Below are positions 5,697 to 7,115 of a stretch of DNA of 7,115 bases, piece after piece; within the stretch, counting starts at the first letter, position 1, and every line of letters begins with the position of its first letter. The stretch is taken from positions 1 to 7,115 of the forward strand of contig JAFTMP010000117.1 in assembly GCA_017452335.1 (NCBI GenBank). The letters run 5' to 3'. Position numbers and translations under genes: made by a program. The notes under the pieces were generated by a model. The model was not told where the DNA came from. It worked only from the letters and a program-made list of their open reading frames with translations, and made no database searches. Source of the DNA: Clostridia bacterium. GTDB taxonomy: Bacteria; Bacillota; Clostridia; Oscillospirales; CAG-272.

Positions 5697-5744
5697 CTTT
5701 TTTTAGGGGGTGTGCAAAACTCCACGGAACGGAAAGAGACGGAT

Positions 5745-6839
5745 ATGAATTTGAAAAACGTAACGGCACTGATGCTGGCAGGACTGCTGGCGGTGTCCCT
5801 TGCCGCGTGCGGCAATACCAAGAGCAGCGATGACAGCACCCCCGAGAGCCAAAGTCCCCAAACCTCTGTCAGCGGTGATGAAAGCGCTTCCGAGGAGGCA
5901 TCTTCTTCGCAAAGCAAGGAGCCATCTGTGTTAGATCAGGTGGAGGACCCCAAATATTTGGTGCCCGTGCTCAAGGTGGGCGATTACGAGGTCACCTACG
6001 GGGTGTACAGACACTACTACAAGCTGTTGGCAGAGAGCATGATGGGGGAAGACAAGACCTTTTTTGAAAAAGAAGAGAATTTGAAAAAGCTGCAAGAGGA
6101 CGTGCTGCTGCAGTGCAAGATCACGGCGGCGTATTTCAACATGGCAAAGCAGGCAGAGATCACCCTGCCCACGGAAGAAAAGCTGAATGAGGAATTTAAG
6201 GAGTTTGTAGAGACCTACGAGCCCATGTATCCTCTTTACTACGGGGTGAGCATGGCGGAGTATTTAGAGCAAAACGCCATGACCCTGTCCACCTTCAAGA
6301 CCTTTTATGTGTTGGATACCTACCTGGCATCCGGTCTTTCCGAATACCTGTCCGATGAAAAGAACGGCATGGTGGATCTGTCCGACGAGGCGCTGAAGAA
6401 GGCAATGGAGGATTACCGTTGCGTAAAGCACATCCTGGTGGGCTATACCGATGATCTCAGCGACGAGGATGCTTTAAAATTGGCAACCGACCTTGCAAAG
6501 CAGCTTCGCGAGGGCGGCGACATCGACGCGCTCATGAAGGAATACAGCAACGATTACCAGGAGGACGGCGAAAATGCCTACACCTTCACCTACAACGAGA
6601 TGGTGAAGGAGTTTGAAGAGACCGCCTTCTCCATGGAGATCGGAGAGGTGTCCGATCCTGTGAAGTCTACCTACGGCTACCACGTGATCGTGCGTTTGGA
6701 GATCGACGAGGAAGCCTTCAAAGAGGATAAATTTATGGGTTCTGCCGTAAACAAGGCGTTTGCCGAGTACTATGAAAAGCAGACAGTCAGTGAGTTGGAG
6801 GCTTTTGCGGGCCTTGCTCATGAGGAATTGATGAAATAA
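5745..6839 (+). CDS. PrsA-like lipoprotein, parvulin-type peptidyl-prolyl isomerase
   Basis: A 364-residue exported foldase. Residues 1-21 are a lipoprotein signal peptide (MNLKNVTALMLAGLLAVSLA) ending in the lipobox LAAC, with Cys22 as the predicted lipidated residue. A Ser/Glu-rich low-complexity linker follows (about 26-65), then a helical SurA/PrsA-type chaperone region (about 70-215), and a PpiC rotamase domain (about 228-320). That domain runs from KHILV with His229, through a GGDIDALMKEYS block and FSMEIGEVSDPV, to TYGYHVIV with His313; these are the parvulin active-site histidines. A helical C-terminal tail closes the protein. It should sit on the outer face of the membrane and assist folding of secreted proteins. 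A GTG 11 codons upstream is in frame, but its AGGGGG is only 1 base away and it would bury the signal peptide; the ATG at 5745 has GGAAAGAG about 6 bases upstream. No convincing promoter is visible; TTGAGA (5636-5641) plus GAAAAT (5659-5664), spaced 17, is the best weak candidate. Confidence 0.92.
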   Translation: MNLKNVTALMLAGLLAVSLAACGNTKSSDDSTPESQSPQTSVSGDESASEEASSSQSKEPSVLDQVEDPKYLVPVLKVGDYEVTYGVYRHYYKLLAESMMGEDKTFFEKEENLKKLQEDVLLQCKITAAYFNMAKQAEITLPTEEKLNEEFKEFVETYEPMYPLYYGVSMAEYLEQNAMTLSTFKTFYVLDTYLASGLSEYLSDEKNGMVDLSDEALKKAMEDYRCVKHILVGYTDDLSDEDALKLATDLAKQLREGGDIDALMKEYSNDYQEDGENAYTFTYNEMVKEFEETAFSMEIGEVSDPVKSTYGYHVIVRLEIDEEAFKEDKFMGSAVNKAFAEYYEKQTVSELEAFAGLAHEELMK

Positions 6840-6843
6840 AAAC

Positions 6844-6881
6844 AAAACAGTCTTTGCCCGTTGCGGACAAAGACTGTTTTT
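6844..6881. terminator. Bidirectional terminator between convergent genes
   Basis: AAAACAGTCTTTG (6844-6856) pairs perfectly with CAAAGACTGTTTT (6868-6880), with an inner CCG/CGG stem and a small loop. T-tracts follow on plus (TTTTT) and on minus (TTTTGTTTTTATTT). It starts 4 bases after the lipoprotein stop and serves both that gene and the permease on the opposite strand. Confidence 0.93.
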
Positions 6882-6882
6882 C

Positions 6883-6902
6883 TACTTGATTTTACTTGAT
6901 TT
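6883..6902 (+). repeat. Tandem 10-bp direct repeat
   Basis: TACTTGATTT occurs twice back to back directly after the shared terminator. The first copy supplies the TTGATT of the promoter-like sequence at 6886-6914. It is otherwise unexplained. Confidence 0.6.
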
Positions 6903-6914
6903 TTGCGGTATAAT
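6886..6914 (+). promoter_or_regulatory. Candidate antisense promoter facing into the permease gene
   Basis: TTGATT (6886-6891), exactly 17 bases, then a perfect TATAAT (6909-6914). Transcription would start near 6921 and run antisense to the permease 3' end. The match is good, but the sequence is AT-rich and chance is possible. Confidence 0.35.
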
Positions 6915-7115
6915 CAACGGGACTGCTGTTGCTTCTTGGACTTTTTTGGCTTTTTGAATACCAACTGGGCGCACACGATCCCGCAAAACGCCAGCACACA
7001 GCCAAGGATCTGGTCAAAAGAGAGGGCAAAGGGCTTGCCGAAAATGCCCAAAAGAGCGCACAGCCATTGGCAGAGCAGGGCGATCACCGATTCACAGCTC
7101 ATGAGGATGGATGCA
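6914..7115 (-). CDS. EamA/DMT-family permease, C-terminal end (cut by window edge)
   Basis: About 66 residues are visible, beginning ASILMSCESVIALLCQWLCA and ending in a basic tail (KKPKKSKKQQQSR). The pattern, a helix carrying SILMSCESVIALL, a short loop (GKPFALSFDQILG), and a last helix (CVLAFCGIVCAQLVF), matches the final two membrane segments of drug/metabolite transporters of the EamA type, where the usual text is SLESVFAALFGWLxLGExLTxxQxLGxxLIxxGVLLAQL. The usual Leu-Gly-Glu is replaced by IFGKP. Substrate cannot be inferred. The stop TGA at 6914-6916 faces the shared terminator. Confidence 0.8.
   Translation of the reverse strand, partial: ASILMSCESVIALLCQWLCALLGIFGKPFALSFDQILGCVLAFCGIVCAQLVFKKPKKSKKQQQSR

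Larger units (their letters stand above)
5569..5719. other. DnaA-box cluster with AT-rich stretch (origin-like or DnaA-titration/regulatory site)
   Basis: This non-coding region combines an AT-rich segment (about 5569-5605), two perfect DnaA boxes (5613-5621 and 5688-5696) and two degenerate ones: TGTGCACAA at 5625-5633, and TGTGCAAAA at 5711-5719 (TTTTGCACA on the minus strand). A tandem TTGAGAA-C-TTGAGAA lies between them (5636-5650). On the minus strand, perfect box 1 is followed by GGAAC and then the AT-rich segment, the order in which DnaA boxes adjoin an unwinding element. The usual oriC neighbours (dnaA, dnaN, rpmH, gidA) are not here, so a DnaA-box cluster controlling initiation, or DnaA control of the downstream gene, is at least as likely as a true origin. 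Confidence 0.55.

Noticed and set aside
5613..5719. A true chromosomal oriC call
   Set aside because: The box content is suggestive, but no dnaA, dnaN, rpmH or gidA is in the window and whole-genome skew is not available, so only a DnaA-box cluster is claimed.
5712..5744. Upstream GTG start for the lipoprotein gene
   Set aside because: The G-rich tract is only one base away, and the extra 11 residues would place a charged segment before an otherwise ideal lipoprotein signal peptide; the ATG at 5745 fits better.

Overview
The window looks like a chromosomal segment from a moderate-GC Firmicutes/Clostridia-type bacterium. The evidence is strong AAAGGAGG-type ribosome binding sites, mixed ATG and GTG starts, near-consensus TTGACA/TATAAT promoters with 17-base spacers, a cyclophilin and a PrsA-like lipoprotein, and best-fit family resemblance of pfkA and comM. 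The assignment rests on gene style only. There is no rRNA, tRNA, IS element or CRISPR array that I can see.

Layout. Positions 1-119 (minus) hold the N-terminus of an XRE-family repressor cut by the window edge. Positions 120-486 carry a strong minus-strand promoter and a roughly 330-base GC-rich leader with several hairpins and a possible 20-codon ORF. A terminator (543-573) separates this from a cytoplasmic cyclophilin (580-1050, minus). The cyclophilin has a consensus promoter that diverges from the promoter of a Wzx-like polysaccharide flippase (1212-2675, plus). Then follow 6-phosphofructokinase pfkA (2754-3818), the ComM/YifB AAA+ ATPase (3919-5466) and a PrsA/parvulin-like lipoprotein foldase (5745-6839), all on plus. 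A shared terminator (6844-6881) faces the C-terminus of an EamA/DMT permease (6914-7115, minus) that runs off the right edge.

The genes are mostly housekeeping and do not form one pathway: glycolysis (pfkA), DNA processing in recombination or transformation (comM), protein folding inside (cyclophilin) and outside (parvulin lipoprotein) the cell, and envelope polysaccharide export (flippase). Terminators or hairpins lie in most gaps, so most genes are probably separate transcription units. The one possible pairing is pfkA-comM, through a terminator with a poor U-tract.

Two non-coding stretches deserve attention. The first is the 245-base gap between comM and the lipoprotein gene. It holds two perfect DnaA boxes in a 14-base repeated block 75 bases apart, two degenerate boxes, an AT-rich stretch next to one perfect box, and inverted repeats. 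It resembles a DnaA-box cluster or an origin-like site away from the usual dnaA neighbours. The second is the structured leader upstream of the XRE gene. I did not find a clearly new protein system.
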